DNA of 64,000 bases, from the NCBI RefSeq assembly GCF_031085295.1, contig NZ_JAVFWO010000004.1, forward strand, positions 496,001 through 560,000, given 5' to 3'. The notes under the pieces were generated by a model. It had not been told where the DNA came from and made no database searches. It saw only the letters and a program-made list of their open reading frames with translations. The first letter of the stretch is position 1; the number at the start of each line of letters is the position of its first letter. This document shows positions 17,725 to 27,174 of the stretch, one piece after another. The position numbers and the translations under genes are program-made. Source of the DNA: Microbacterium psychrotolerans (GTDB taxonomy: Bacteria > Actinomycetota > Actinomycetes > Actinomycetales > Microbacteriaceae).

Positions 17725-18531
17725 ATGGACACTTTCGACTTCGCACCGCGGCACGCGATCGTGACCGCATCGGACTCGGGCATCGGGCAGGCGACGGCAC
17801 TGGCACTGGCGGACGCCGGGCTCGACGTCGGCATCACCTGGCACAGCGACGAGGAGGGAGCGGAGCGCACGGCCGCCGGCGTGCGCGAACGCGGTCGTCG
17901 AGCCGAGGTGACCAGGTTCGACGCGACCGCCCTCGACGACGTCGCCGGAACCATCGACGGTCTCGTCGAGCGCCTCGGCGGGCTCGACGTGTTCGTCAAC
18001 AACGCCGGCGGCGGATCGGGCGGCCCATTCCTCGACCTGTCCATCGAGGACTGGCGCCAGATCGTCGCCCTGAACCTCGACGGCGCCTTCGCCGGGCTGC
18101 AGGCGGCCGCGCGTCACATGGTGCGCGCCGGCCGCGGAGGGCGTCTCGTGGCGATCACGAGCGTTCACGAGACGCAGCCACGGGTCGGGTCGGCGGCCTA
18201 CGTCGCCGCCAAGCACGGCCTCGGCGGCCTCATCGAGACGACGGCCCAGGAGCTCGGGGAGCACGCGATCACCGTCAACGCGGTCGCTCCGGGCGAGATC
18301 GCGACGCCGCTGACGAACCAGGATCCCGAGGATGCCGAGCACACCCGTCGCCCCGGCATTCCGCTGGGTCGTCCCGGAAAGCCGGAGGAGATCGCAGCGG
18401 TGGTGGCGTTCCTCGCCTCGCCGCACGCGAGCTACGTCACGGGGGCGAGCTGGACGGTCGACGGCGGGATGCTGCAGATGGGGCCCCAGGCCGGTTCGCA
18501 TCTGAAGAACGACGAGTGGCGGGAAGGATGA
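17725..18531 (+). CDS. SDR-family oxidoreductase
   Basis: 268 residues. The cofactor motif is TASDSGIG, with Ala-Ser where Gly-Ala/Gly is usual; NNAGGG, catalytic Ser in AITSVHE, and YVAAKHG. C-terminal WTVDGGM. -10 TAGCGT (17712-17717) is 7 nt before the ATG, so leaderless. The stop overlaps an SD region for the small downstream gene; the two form an operon. Substrate unknown. Confidence 0.87.
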   Translation: MDTFDFAPRHAIVTASDSGIGQATALALADAGLDVGITWHSDEEGAERTAAGVRERGRRAEVTRFDATALDDVAGTIDGLVERLGGLDVFVNNAGGGSGGPFLDLSIEDWRQIVALNLDGAFAGLQAAARHMVRAGRGGRLVAITSVHETQPRVGSAAYVAAKHGLGGLIETTAQELGEHAITVNAVAPGEIATPLTNQDPEDAEHTRRPGIPLGRPGKPEEIAAVVAFLASPHASYVTGASWTVDGGMLQMGPQAGSHLKNDEWREG

Positions 18532-18533
18532 CC

Positions 18534-18737
18534 ATGAACGACCACGACGAGACCGACTCCACCGGCATGACCGACGAGGAGAAGCGGCGCGACCAGCTCA
18601 CGTCCGCGCCGAACGCCGTCGAGTCCGACGCCGACCCGCGGATCGACGTGACACACCGCGACGGCGTCACGCGGATCGACATCCGCGACGACGCCGACGT
18701 GCGTCCCGGCAATCCGACCAAGGACCCCGGCGAGTAG
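18534..18737 (+). CDS. Small acidic hydrophilic protein (67 aa), unknown
   Basis: 67 residues rich in Asp/Glu, probably disordered (NDHDETDSTGMTDEEKRRDQ). SD GGGAAGG lies 6 nt before ATG 18534, 2 bp after the SDR stop, so it is translated from the same mRNA. An ATG at 18528 is too close to the SD. The last third (VTHRDGVTRIDIRDDADV) may form strands. Function unknown. Confidence 0.65.
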   Translation: MNDHDETDSTGMTDEEKRRDQLTSAPNAVESDADPRIDVTHRDGVTRIDIRDDADVRPGNPTKDPGE

Positions 18738-18782
18738 GCCTCAGGCGTCGCTCGCGCGGCGGCGGTCCGGCCGCAGCCGACG

Positions 18783-19496
18783 TCAGCGGCGCACCAGCAG
18801 GTAACCGCGCGCGTCGTCGAAGCCGCCGATCACGAGACCGTCGGCGAGGTGGCCCACGAGCTGGTCGCGCACGTGCGAGCGCCAGACCGCGGCATCGACC
18901 GGAGTCTCCCGCCGTATGGTCTCGATGTCGTGCGGGATCTCGACCGACACGATCACTTGCTCGTCGTCGGGCGTGGGCACGGGCGGCGCGGCGAGCGCCC
19001 ACGACACCATGATGCGGTCGGTCTCGTCGCCGCGGTTGACGCCGTCATCCATGGGCCCGTAGTGGTTCACGAGGTACTCGGTGACCCGCGTGCCGAGCAC
19101 CCGCAGGTTGAAGTGGGCGTTGCGGGCGACCAACGGGTCGAACGTCCAGGTGATGTGACCGACATCGCGCGCGAGCGCCCACTCGCGCTGGTGCTGCTTG
19201 AGCACTCGCCCGAGGCCCTGGGACTGGTGGCCCGGCAGAACGCCGGTGATGTGGCTGTGCATCGAGCGCGCCGCGGGAGCAGCGAAGAAGGCGACGGACG
19301 CTCCGACCATCAGATCGCCGTCGTACAGGCCGACCGCGTAGTTGCCGGAGTGCGCGAGGGCACGCAGCAGGTTCGGCGGCATGCCGCCGCGGTCGCCGCC
19401 CCACACCTCGGCGAGCACGTCGGAGGCGCGGTGGACCTCCTCGACGGTGTCGAGCGGACGGATGTCGATGCCGGGCGGCGTCGCGGTCTCGGCCAT
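18783..19496 (-). CDS. GNAT-family acetyltransferase (COG3375-like)
   Basis: 237 residues from ATG 19496. Predicted acetyltransferase: VGASVAFFAAPAARSMHSHI, then the acetyl-CoA loop GVLPGHQSQGLGRVLKQHQR, then WTFDPLVARNAHFNLRVLGT. This combination fits the COG3375-type group of uncharacterised GNAT proteins. Acetyl-CoA is the expected donor; the acceptor is unknown. Convergent with the small acidic gene and divergent from the MFS gene. Confidence 0.82.
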   Translation of the reverse strand: MAETATPPGIDIRPLDTVEEVHRASDVLAEVWGGDRGGMPPNLLRALAHSGNYAVGLYDGDLMVGASVAFFAAPAARSMHSHITGVLPGHQSQGLGRVLKQHQREWALARDVGHITWTFDPLVARNAHFNLRVLGTRVTEYLVNHYGPMDDGVNRGDETDRIMVSWALAAPPVPTPDDEQVIVSVEIPHDIETIRRETPVDAAVWRSHVRDQLVGHLADGLVIGGFDDARGYLLVRR

Positions 19497-19653
19497 GTGC
19501 CCAGTCTGCACCCGCCTCCGCCGCCGCAACTCCTCGGATTCGGCACGGACGGCCGGCCCTTTCGTCGGGTATCGCCGATCGCACCGGGAGCGGCGGAGTT
19601 CGTGCCGCTCGATGCGCGGAGCCCCGGCCCCGTAGCGCCGATAGCCTGAAGCG

Positions 19654-21099
19654 ATGGCCACGGGTGATGAGGACGCGAGAAGAAGACTCACCCGGATGCC
19701 GCGTCAGGGCGCCATCGTCGCCGTGCTGGCGGTCGCGGGCCTGTGTTCGTCGTTCATGTTCACGCTCATGGTGCCCATCCAGTCGAAGCTGCCGGAGCTG
19801 CTGAGCTCCAGCCGCGAGGACACCGCGTGGGTGGTCACCTCGACGCTGCTCGCGGCGGCCGTGATCACCCCGATCTCGGGGCGACTCGGCGACATGTACG
19901 GCAAGCGCCGCATCGTGCTCGTGCTCGTCGCGGTGATGGTCGCGGGCTCGGTCGTCGCGGCGTTGTCGCCGGGCATCATCGGGATCATCGTCGGGCGCAC
20001 GCTGCAGGGCGCCATCGTCGGCGTCGTGCCACTCGGCATCTCGATCATGCGCGACGTGCTGCACGAGGACCGGGTCGATTCCGCGATCGCCTTCATGAGC
20101 GCGACGCTCGGCGTCGGCGGCGCGCTCGGCCTGCCGATCAGCGCGCTCATCACCGAGCGGAGCGACTGGCATCTGCTGTTCTGGATGGCGGCGGGTCTCG
20201 GCGTCGTCGTCTTCGCGCTCGTGCTCTGGATCGTGCCGGTGAGCGTCCTGCGCACCGCCGGCCGGTTCGACTACGTCGGCGCCGCGGGACTGGCCGTCGG
20301 CCTCATCGGCATCCTGCTGGCGATCTCGCGCGGCAACGAATGGGGCTGGGGATCGGGGCCGGTGCTGGTGTGCGGGCTCGGCGGGCTGGTCGTGCTGCTG
20401 CTCTGGGGATGGTTCGAGCTGCGCATCGACGAGCCGCTGCTCGACCTGCGGGTCGCCGCCCGGCCTGCGGTGCTGCTGACGAACATCGCATCGGTGGCGA
20501 TGGGGTTCTCGCTCTTCGCCTCGAACGTCGTCTACCCGCAGATGCTCGAGCTGCCGGTCGCGACCGGCGCCGGGTTCGGTCTGTCGCTGCTGGTCGCGAG
20601 CCTGATCGTCATGCCCTCGGGACTCGTCATGATGGTGCTCTCGCCGATCGCGGGTCGCATCGCGTTCCGCACCGGTCCCAAGCTGCTGCTGCTGCTCGGT
20701 GCGCTCTCGCTGATCGCCGCCTACGGCTTCACGCTGCTCTTCTCCTCCGAGGTGTGGCACATCCTCGTCGCGAACATCCTCATCGGCGCCGGCATCGGCT
20801 TCGGGTACGCGTCGATGCCCATGCTGATCATGCGCTCCGTCCCGCAGAGCGAGACCGGTGCGTCGAACGGGCTCAATGCGCTGTTCCGCTCGCTCGGCAC
20901 GAGCACGGCGGCGGCCGTCATCGGCGCGGTGCTCGCCACGTACACCGTCGACTTCGAGGGGATCCCGGTCCCGACGACCACCGGTTTCACGCTCTCGCTG
21001 ATCCTCGGCGGGGCGGCCGCGATCGTCGCCCTGGTGGTGGCGCTGTTCATCCCTCGCCATCGCGCGCCCGAGGAGCGGCATCCGTCCCTCCGCGAGTGA
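19654..21099 (+). CDS. MFS drug:H+ antiporter, DHA2 family
   Basis: 481 residues with about 14 hydrophobic segments, as in DHA2 exporters. Motif A GRLGDMYGKRR between TM2 and TM3; GVGGALGLPISALI matches motif C (the antiporter signature) in TM5. Single-gene unit: TAGCCT (19642-19647) is 6 nt before the ATG (leaderless). Likely exports a toxic organic compound using the proton gradient. Confidence 0.88.
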   Translation: MATGDEDARRRLTRMPRQGAIVAVLAVAGLCSSFMFTLMVPIQSKLPELLSSSREDTAWVVTSTLLAAAVITPISGRLGDMYGKRRIVLVLVAVMVAGSVVAALSPGIIGIIVGRTLQGAIVGVVPLGISIMRDVLHEDRVDSAIAFMSATLGVGGALGLPISALITERSDWHLLFWMAAGLGVVVFALVLWIVPVSVLRTAGRFDYVGAAGLAVGLIGILLAISRGNEWGWGSGPVLVCGLGGLVVLLLWGWFELRIDEPLLDLRVAARPAVLLTNIASVAMGFSLFASNVVYPQMLELPVATGAGFGLSLLVASLIVMPSGLVMMVLSPIAGRIAFRTGPKLLLLLGALSLIAAYGFTLLFSSEVWHILVANILIGAGIGFGYASMPMLIMRSVPQSETGASNGLNALFRSLGTSTAAAVIGAVLATYTVDFEGIPVPTTTGFTLSLILGGAAAIVALVVALFIPRHRAPEERHPSLRE

Positions 21100-21162
21100 C
21101 CTACTGACGAGCGCCCACCCCGGCCGCTAGCCTGACGTCAACCGGGGCGACGGGAGCGAGCG

Positions 21163-22782
21163 ATGGACGGGCGTGATCAGGGCCTTCAGGGGGACGAGCA
21201 GGATCCGCGCGGGAGGAAGCCGGACCAGGTTCCGGTAGGGCCGCCCGACGGTGCGACCGCCGCCGCCGACGCCACGAGGACCGGCACCATGGCCGCGGCG
21301 AGCGGGACGGACGCAGCCGGCACGACTGCTCCCGACGACGGCTCGGACCACGACACCAGGTTCTTCGGTCAGCCGTGGTCGCTCGCTCACATCTTCGGCG
21401 TGGAGATGTGGGAGCGGTTCAGCTTCTACGGCATGCAGGGCATCCTGCTCATCTACATGTACTACTCCGTCGCGGACGGCGGGCTCGGCATCCCGGAGGC
21501 GACGGCGACCGGCATCGTCGGCGCGTACGGCGGCACCGTCTACCTGTCGACGATCCTCGGCGCGTGGGTCGCCGACCGACTGCTCGGCTCGGAGCGCGTG
21601 CTGTTCTTCAGCGCGTGGGTCATCATGGCCGGTCACATCGCGCTCGCGGTGCTTCCGAACGTGTGGGGTCTGGGCGTCGGGCTGGTGCTCGTCGCGATCG
21701 GCTCCGGCGGGCTCAAGGCCAACGCCACCGCGGTCGTCGGGACGCTGTACTCCCCCAAGGATCCGCGCCGCGACGCGGGCTTCTCGCTGTTCTACCTCGG
21801 CATCAATCTGGGTGCGTTCCTCGGGCCGATCGTCACCGGGTTCCTGCAGAGCAACGTCGGCTTCCACTGGGGCTTCGCCGCCGCCGCGGTCGGCATGGCG
21901 ATCGGTCTCATCCAGTACTCGTTCGGGCGCAAGCAGCTGCCGGCCTCGTCGCGCGTCGTCGCGAACCCGCTCCCCGCGAACCGCAGGGCCGTGGCGATCG
22001 GCATCGGCATCGCCGGCCTGCTCGTCCTGGTCGTGCTCGTGCTCACCGGCGTCATCCGCGCCGACAACCTGGCCGGCGTCGTGATCCTCGTCACGCTGGC
22101 GGCGGCGATCGCGTACTTCTGCGTCATCATCGCGTCGCGCCACATCAGCGGCGATGAGCGCTCGCGCGTGATCGGGTTCATCCCGCTGTTCATCGTGAAC
22201 GTGGGCTTCTGGTCGCTGTACCAGCAGCAGTTCACGGTGCTGACGATCTACTCCGACCAGCGACTCAACCGCTCGATCTTCGGCTGGGAGATGCCGGTGT
22301 CGTGGGTGAACTCCATCAACCCGATCTTCGTGATCATCCTCTCGGGGGTGTTCGCGGCGATCTGGACGAAGCTCGGGAACAGGGCCCCGTCGGCGCCGGT
22401 GAAGTTCTCGCTCGGCGCGATGATCATGGGCGTCGCCTTCCTGCTGTTCCTCCCGTGGGCGAACGGCGCCCCCAACTCGACGCCGCTGCTGGCCATCGTG
22501 CTGATCCTGCTCGTGTTCACGATCGCCGAGTTGTTCATCTCGCCGCCCGGCCTGTCGGTGACGACCAAGCTCGCCCCCGAGCGGTTCCACACGCAGATGG
22601 TGGCGCTGTACTTCCTGTCGGTCGCTCTGGGCACTGCGATCGCCGGCTGGCTCGCGCAGTTCTACGACCCCACGAACGAGGTGCCGTACTTCACGATCCT
22701 CGGCGTCATCGCGATCCTGCTGGGCCTCGCACTGCTCGCCTCGGTGCGTCCGGTGCTGAAGCTGATGCGCGGAGTGCGCTGA
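21163..22782 (+). CDS. POT-family proton-coupled oligopeptide transporter
   Basis: 539 residues. A Gly/Asp-rich disordered N-terminus (about 65 residues) precedes 14 hydrophobic segments. POT signatures: EMWERFSFYGM (the ExxERFxYYG proton/peptide motif in TM1) and PTR2 motif FSLFYLGINLGAFLGPIVTG. Imports di- and tripeptides with protons. TAGCCT (21128-21133) plus SD GGGAGCG before the ATG give a short leader. The 218-bp space that follows has a CCGGCTC/GAGCCGG hairpin (22814-22829) and nothing else I can name. Confidence 0.93.
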   Translation: MDGRDQGLQGDEQDPRGRKPDQVPVGPPDGATAAADATRTGTMAAASGTDAAGTTAPDDGSDHDTRFFGQPWSLAHIFGVEMWERFSFYGMQGILLIYMYYSVADGGLGIPEATATGIVGAYGGTVYLSTILGAWVADRLLGSERVLFFSAWVIMAGHIALAVLPNVWGLGVGLVLVAIGSGGLKANATAVVGTLYSPKDPRRDAGFSLFYLGINLGAFLGPIVTGFLQSNVGFHWGFAAAAVGMAIGLIQYSFGRKQLPASSRVVANPLPANRRAVAIGIGIAGLLVLVVLVLTGVIRADNLAGVVILVTLAAAIAYFCVIIASRHISGDERSRVIGFIPLFIVNVGFWSLYQQQFTVLTIYSDQRLNRSIFGWEMPVSWVNSINPIFVIILSGVFAAIWTKLGNRAPSAPVKFSLGAMIMGVAFLLFLPWANGAPNSTPLLAIVLILLVFTIAELFISPPGLSVTTKLAPERFHTQMVALYFLSVALGTAIAGWLAQFYDPTNEVPYFTILGVIAILLGLALLASVRPVLKLMRGVR

Positions 22783-22813
22783 GGTTCGCGGGGAGCAGCG
22801 CGGAGGTGTTCTG

Positions 22814-22829
22814 CCGGCTCGTGAGCCGG
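22814..22829 (+). terminator. Possible weak hairpin after the POT gene
   Basis: CCGGCTC (22814-22820) and GAGCCGG (22823-22829) are complementary but only 2 nt apart, so the innermost pairs must open. It lies 32 bp after the stop and has no T-run. Confidence 0.3.
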
Positions 22830-23000
22830 TTCCGCGCCGGCGGGTGAGCCGTCAGTCCGAGTGCGAGAAGGGTGAAGAGTCCTCGGATTCACTGCCCTCA
22901 TCCTCGCCCGCGTGGGGGCGCGAGCGGGTTCGCCGATCGCGATGCAGGACATCAGCGGATGCCCGTTCCCGACCCTCTTGCGGCGGACTACGGTCGCCCC

Positions 23001-23768
23001 ATGAGCAGCTTTCCAGGACTCGAAGGACGCACGGTCGTCGTCACGGGAGCGGGCGGCGGGCAGGGAGCCGCCGAGGCGCGGCTGCTGGCCGCGGCGGGTG
23101 CACGCGTCGTCGCGACCGACGTCGTGGACGCTCCGCTCGAGGCGACGCCCGGCGTCGAGTACCGGCGGCTCGACGTCGCGGAGGAGGGTGGCTGGGCCCT
23201 CCTCGCCGCCGACCTCGCCGAAGCCCTCGGCGGCGAGCCTCTGCGCGGTCTGGTGAACAACGCCGGAATCACCCACCGCGCACGACTGGGCGCCGTCGAA
23301 CGGGCCGATTGGGATCGCGTGCTCGCGGTCAACCTCACGGGGCCGATGCTCGGCATCCAGGCCCTCGCCCCGCTCATGGGCCCCGGGTCATCGATCGTCA
23401 ACATCGGGTCGTCGGCCGCGCTCAACGCGCACTACCCGGTCGCCTACACCGTATCGAAGTGGGGCCTTCGCGGCCTCACCCATGTCGCGGCCACGGAGCT
23501 GGGCCCTCGCGGCATCCGGGTCAACGTCGTGCACCCGGGGTTCATCGAGACACCGATGACCGCGAGCGCGCCCGAGAAGATGCGCGACGCGCAGCTCGCT
23601 CTGACGCCCCTTGAGCGGGTGGGTCGGGCAGACGAGGTCGCGGAGCTCGTGGCATTCCTGCTCTCGGATGCCGCGTCCTACCTGTCCGGTGCCGAGATCC
23701 CGGTCGACGGCGGCACGACCTCGTCGGCCGGCGCGAAGGTCATGGCCGACCGCATCGCGGGCGTCTGA
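23001..23768 (+). CDS. SDR-family oxidoreductase
   Basis: 255 residues from ATG 23001 (TACGGT at 22989-22994, 6 nt upstream, leaderless). Cofactor motif TGAGGGQG, NNAG, catalytic Ser in NIGSSAA, YTVSKWG, and C-terminal DGGTTSSAG. The family includes 3-alpha/20-beta-hydroxysteroid-dehydrogenase-like and glucose-dehydrogenase-like enzymes. It converges on the GMC oxidoreductase gene. Substrate not readable. Confidence 0.88.
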   Translation: MSSFPGLEGRTVVVTGAGGGQGAAEARLLAAAGARVVATDVVDAPLEATPGVEYRRLDVAEEGGWALLAADLAEALGGEPLRGLVNNAGITHRARLGAVERADWDRVLAVNLTGPMLGIQALAPLMGPGSSIVNIGSSAALNAHYPVAYTVSKWGLRGLTHVAATELGPRGIRVNVVHPGFIETPMTASAPEKMRDAQLALTPLERVGRADEVAELVAFLLSDAASYLSGAEIPVDGGTTSSAGAKVMADRIAGV

Positions 23769-23862
23769 CTGTCGCAGCCGCACATCTCCACCGAGTCGGG
23801 GCGCGACCGCCCGATCCTGTGCCTCCGCACGGGTCGGCGGCCGTCTCCGTGGACTGTGGTGA

Positions 23863-23897
23863 ACGGCGGGCGCGGGTTCCCACTCGGGACCCGCCGT
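23863..23897. terminator. Hairpin between convergent SDR and GMC genes
   Basis: ACGGCGGG (23863-23870) pairs with CCCGCCGT (23890-23897). A second inner stem TCCC/GGGA extends it across a bulge. It overlaps the GMC stop codon. Confidence 0.45.
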
Positions 23898-25492
23898 CAG
23901 CGCACGACCTGGTCCTCCCGCGCCCGCGAGAACTGCTCGACCACGCGCCGCGCTCCGCGCACCGCGATCGCAACGCTCATCAGGGTCGGGTTCATCGTGT
24001 TGGCCGTCGGGATGAGGGCGTTGCCGCCGACCACGAGGTTGTCGTAGCCCCACACGCGCGACCACGGGTCGGCGACCGATGTGCCGTCGTCCGCAGGGCC
24101 CATGCGCATCGTTCCCATGTAGTGCAGGCTCGAGCCGTTGGGCAGCAGCCGCGGCTCGGCCACGAAGGTGCCGAGGGCGGCGCCGGCACGGCGCACCCGC
24201 TCGTGGGCCTCGTCGAGCTCGGGCTGCTCGGCATCCGTCAGCGCGTACTCGATCGTCATGTTCGGAAAACCCCGGTAGTCGAGCTCCGCGTCGTCGAAGG
24301 TGACGCCGTCCTCGATCCGGGGGTGCTTGCGCACGCCGTAGCCCATGTTCACGTAGCCCCACCGGTTACCCGACGCCGGGTGGGACGGGTCGAGCGCGAA
24401 CGGCGGGTTCTCGGCGTACATCACCTGCAGGGAGAAGGGGTGGTCCGGCTCCGAGAACGGAATGCGGTTGACCGAGGCGACCGGGTCGGCCGCGTTCTGG
24501 GCGCGGCGCGCGAGCTCGCGCTCGAACTCGTCTTGAGAGATCAGCGCGCCCATGCGCTCTTCGTCGAGCGCGACCGTCGTGATGACGACATGATGCTCGG
24601 TGAGGTACCGCCCGAGCGCACGGGGACGGATGCCGGACGCCCAGAGCAGCTGTGGCGAGCGGAACGCGTCGGCGGCCACGACGACCACGTCGGCTGCGAA
24701 GAAGGAGACCTCTTTCGTGCGCAGGTCTTCGATCGTCACGCCGGTCACCACACCGCCTTCGTGCTCGATCCGCCGCACCAGCGTGAGGTCGCGCAGCGTG
24801 AAGCGCACCGACTCGCGACTGCCCTCCTCGATGAGCGGACCGAGGACGGTGTTCGCGCCGGCCCACACCATGGAGCCGTCGGGCTGCGGATCGCCGGCGA
24901 CCGGCAGGGTGCCCACTCCGTAGCCCGCGGGCAGCTCGGCGCCGAACTCCTCGTCGAGGAGCGATCGGATGGCGGCGCCGATGGGGGAATCCGCGAACGC
25001 CGCGCTCTGCGCGTGCAGCAGCCCCTCCGCCGTCGTGATGAGCTCCTCCCACTCGGCGTCCTCGATGAAGCCGACCTGCTCGCTGAAGGCCGGACGAGGG
25101 ATGGCGCACGTCCAGTGAGCGCCCTGACCTCCGACGTTCGTGGCGGCGGCCGCCGCGGGGAAGGTGGGCGCGTGAGCCGAGCCCGGCCCGCCGAAGTCGA
25201 GCAGATGAGTGCCCTGCCGGGCGGTGAACATCCCCTCGACGACGACGCCGGCGGGAATTCCGAGGCTCTCGCGGAATGCGCCCGACTGCGGCCCCTGCGA
25301 CATCTCGCGGGCGCGCGCCTTCTCATCGGGATCGGCGATGTTGCGCACGCTCTCACCCGGCACGGCAGTGAGCTGCGGTCCTGCCTCGAACATCACGACG
25401 CGGGCATCGGGAGTGGACTCGAGGATGACTCGGGCGTAAGCGGAGCCGATCGGTCCGCTGCCGACGATGGCGACGGTGGGGCTGTCAGACAT
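23897..25492 (-). CDS. GMC-family flavoprotein oxidoreductase (glycoside 3-oxidase / pyranose oxidase-like)
   Basis: 531 residues from ATG 25492 (SD AGAAGAGG); GTG 25513, overlapping the upstream stop, would add seven. FAD motif VAIVGSGPIGSAYA, NVGGQGAHWT loop, and C-terminal catalytic His/Asn: His about 457 in SSLHYMGTMRMG and Asn about 501 in NTMNPTLMS, 44 apart. The same spacing occurs in the second GMC gene of this window. These features place it with pyranose-2-oxidase/CarA-type enzymes that oxidise sugar hydroxyls, often C3 of glycosides. Coupled to an MFS gene and next to an aromatic catabolic operon. Confidence 0.85.
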   Translation of the reverse strand: MSDSPTVAIVGSGPIGSAYARVILESTPDARVVMFEAGPQLTAVPGESVRNIADPDEKARAREMSQGPQSGAFRESLGIPAGVVVEGMFTARQGTHLLDFGGPGSAHAPTFPAAAAATNVGGQGAHWTCAIPRPAFSEQVGFIEDAEWEELITTAEGLLHAQSAAFADSPIGAAIRSLLDEEFGAELPAGYGVGTLPVAGDPQPDGSMVWAGANTVLGPLIEEGSRESVRFTLRDLTLVRRIEHEGGVVTGVTIEDLRTKEVSFFAADVVVVAADAFRSPQLLWASGIRPRALGRYLTEHHVVITTVALDEERMGALISQDEFERELARRAQNAADPVASVNRIPFSEPDHPFSLQVMYAENPPFALDPSHPASGNRWGYVNMGYGVRKHPRIEDGVTFDDAELDYRGFPNMTIEYALTDAEQPELDEAHERVRRAGAALGTFVAEPRLLPNGSSLHYMGTMRMGPADDGTSVADPWSRVWGYDNLVVGGNALIPTANTMNPTLMSVAIAVRGARRVVEQFSRAREDQVVR

Positions 25493-25509
25493 GGGAGTAC
25501 CTCTTCTGG

Positions 25510-27003
25510 TCACGCGGTGAGGGGTTCGGAGCGGGGTGCGGCGGCAGGCTCGGACTCGTCAGCGAGCCGCCGGGCAGGAAGGAGCACCGCGGCGACGATG
25601 CCGGCGGCGTAGGTGGCGGCGAGCGCCGCGAAGACGGGCGAGAAGACGCCGCCGTAGATCTCGGCGACCTGGGCCTGCACCGACTCGGAGGCCTGGTGGA
25701 CGAACTGCGGCGTCAGAGTCGCGGCATCGAGGGCCGCCGGCAGCAGGCCCGCGACCCCGAAGCCGATGACGCCGCCGATGATCGCCGTCGCCACCGTCGA
25801 GCCGACCTGCCGGACGAGGTTGACGGTGGCCGTCATGCTGCCGATGTCGCGGTGCGGCGCCGCGCTCTGGACGACGGCGATGACGAGGCTCATGAACGCC
25901 CCGGTGCCCACTCCGACGACGGCCATGACGATCATCGGCACCCACAGCGGGAGCCCGACCGGCAAGACGGCCATCACGAAGAGCCCGGCGGCGCTGAGCG
26001 CGGTGCCGGCGATGCAGTAGACGCGGTAGTGGCCGGTGCGGCCCACCAGCCACCCGGTTGCGAGGTTCGACACCAGCATCCCGAAGACCGTCGCGATGGG
26101 AACGAGACCCGACACCGTCGCCGTGGTGCGATACGCCATCTGGAAGTAGGTGGGAAGGTACGCGGTGATGGAGAACAGCCCGATGCCGATGATCGCGGAC
26201 AGCGCGGTTCCGGCGGCGATCGTCCGATCCGCGAAGAGCCGAAGCGGCACCAGCGGCTCGGTGGCACGCATCTCGATGAGGAAGAAGGCGGCGAAGGCCA
26301 TGCCTGCCACGACGAACGAGACGACGGATGCCGCAGCACGGGCGGGATCGCCGATCCAGGTGACGGCCAGCACGAGCCCGACCATCGCGATCGCGAACGA
26401 GACCGAGCCGGCGATGTCGAACCGCCGCCGCCCGAAACCGGCGAGCTTCGGCACGGCGACGAGCGCCAGGAGGAGGGCGCCGACGCCGAAAGGGATGTTG
26501 ATCCAGAACACCCAGGGCCAGCCCCAGTGATCGGTGATCAGGCCGCCGACCACGGGACCGATCAGGATGGCGACCGGGAATGCGGCGCCGATGATCGCAA
26601 GATATCGGGGACGTTCGCGCGGCGTGGTGACCCTCGCGACGATCGTCTGCGACATGAGCTGCAGCCCGGCCGAGCTCATGCCCTGCACCACGCGCGCGCC
26701 GATGAGCTGTGGCATGTCCTGCGCGAAGCCGCACGCGAGCGATGCCACGAGGAAGAGCACGAGCGACACGAGGAACACGCCTCGAGGACCGACCGCGTCG
26801 CCGAGCTTGCCGATGATCGGCAGCAGCACGGTGCTCGCCAGCGTGTAGCCGACGACCACCCACCCCATCTGGGCGAGGGCGCCCAGTTCGCCGGCGACGG
26901 TGGCCAGGGAGGTCGACACGATCGTGTGATCGAGCGCTCCGAGGGTGGCGACCGTCAGAAGGGCGACGATCAGGAGGCGGAGCCTCCACGGTGACATGCT
27001 CAT
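25510..27003 (-). CDS. MFS transporter, DHA2-like (14 TM)
   Basis: 497 residues, about 14 TM segments; motif A-like GKLGDAVGPRGVF, motif C FPVAILIGPVVGGLI, and DHTIVSTSLATVAGEL in TM1 typical of the DHA2 family. ATG 27003, with a second ATG at 26997. First of two genes with the GMC oxidase (17 bp to its ATG). A promoter with TAGAAT lies about 100 bp upstream and the leader has a small hairpin (27049-27055 with 27067-27073). Given its partner it may move a glycoside or aromatic compound, but direction and substrate are unknown. Confidence 0.87.
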   Translation of the reverse strand: MSMSPWRLRLLIVALLTVATLGALDHTIVSTSLATVAGELGALAQMGWVVVGYTLASTVLLPIIGKLGDAVGPRGVFLVSLVLFLVASLACGFAQDMPQLIGARVVQGMSSAGLQLMSQTIVARVTTPRERPRYLAIIGAAFPVAILIGPVVGGLITDHWGWPWVFWINIPFGVGALLLALVAVPKLAGFGRRRFDIAGSVSFAIAMVGLVLAVTWIGDPARAAASVVSFVVAGMAFAAFFLIEMRATEPLVPLRLFADRTIAAGTALSAIIGIGLFSITAYLPTYFQMAYRTTATVSGLVPIATVFGMLVSNLATGWLVGRTGHYRVYCIAGTALSAAGLFVMAVLPVGLPLWVPMIVMAVVGVGTGAFMSLVIAVVQSAAPHRDIGSMTATVNLVRQVGSTVATAIIGGVIGFGVAGLLPAALDAATLTPQFVHQASESVQAQVAEIYGGVFSPVFAALAATYAAGIVAAVLLPARRLADESEPAAAPRSEPLTA

Positions 27004-27105
27004 ACGCGTGGTGCCCGTACGACCGGGCGATCGACGCGACGGGGTGTGCCCCTGCGCGGCTTCGCTGCAGGGGACGGGCCAACTTTGGCCCCGACGTCAC
27101 TGTCG

Positions 27106-27140
27106 ATTCTAATCGCTCTTTAGTCTAAAAACAACTAAAG
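27106..27140 (-). promoter_or_regulatory. Promoter and operator upstream of the MFS-GMC unit
   Basis: Minus strand -35 TTGTTT (27134-27129), 17-bp spacer, -10 TAGAAT (27111-27106). The -35 end of the spacer lies in TTTAG-T-CTAAA (27119-27129), and CTTTAGT/ACTAAAG arms (27118-27124, 27134-27140) flank it: a repressor-like position. Confidence 0.6.
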
Positions 27141-27174
27141 ATCGGAGCGCCGTCCGGATGCCCGCGCGCCCTCC

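Noticed and set aside
16654..18501. Long 615-aa reading of the cyclase gene
   Set aside because: The extra N-terminal part is antisense to an SDR gene; ATG 17571 with a -10 box 7 nt upstream is the better start.
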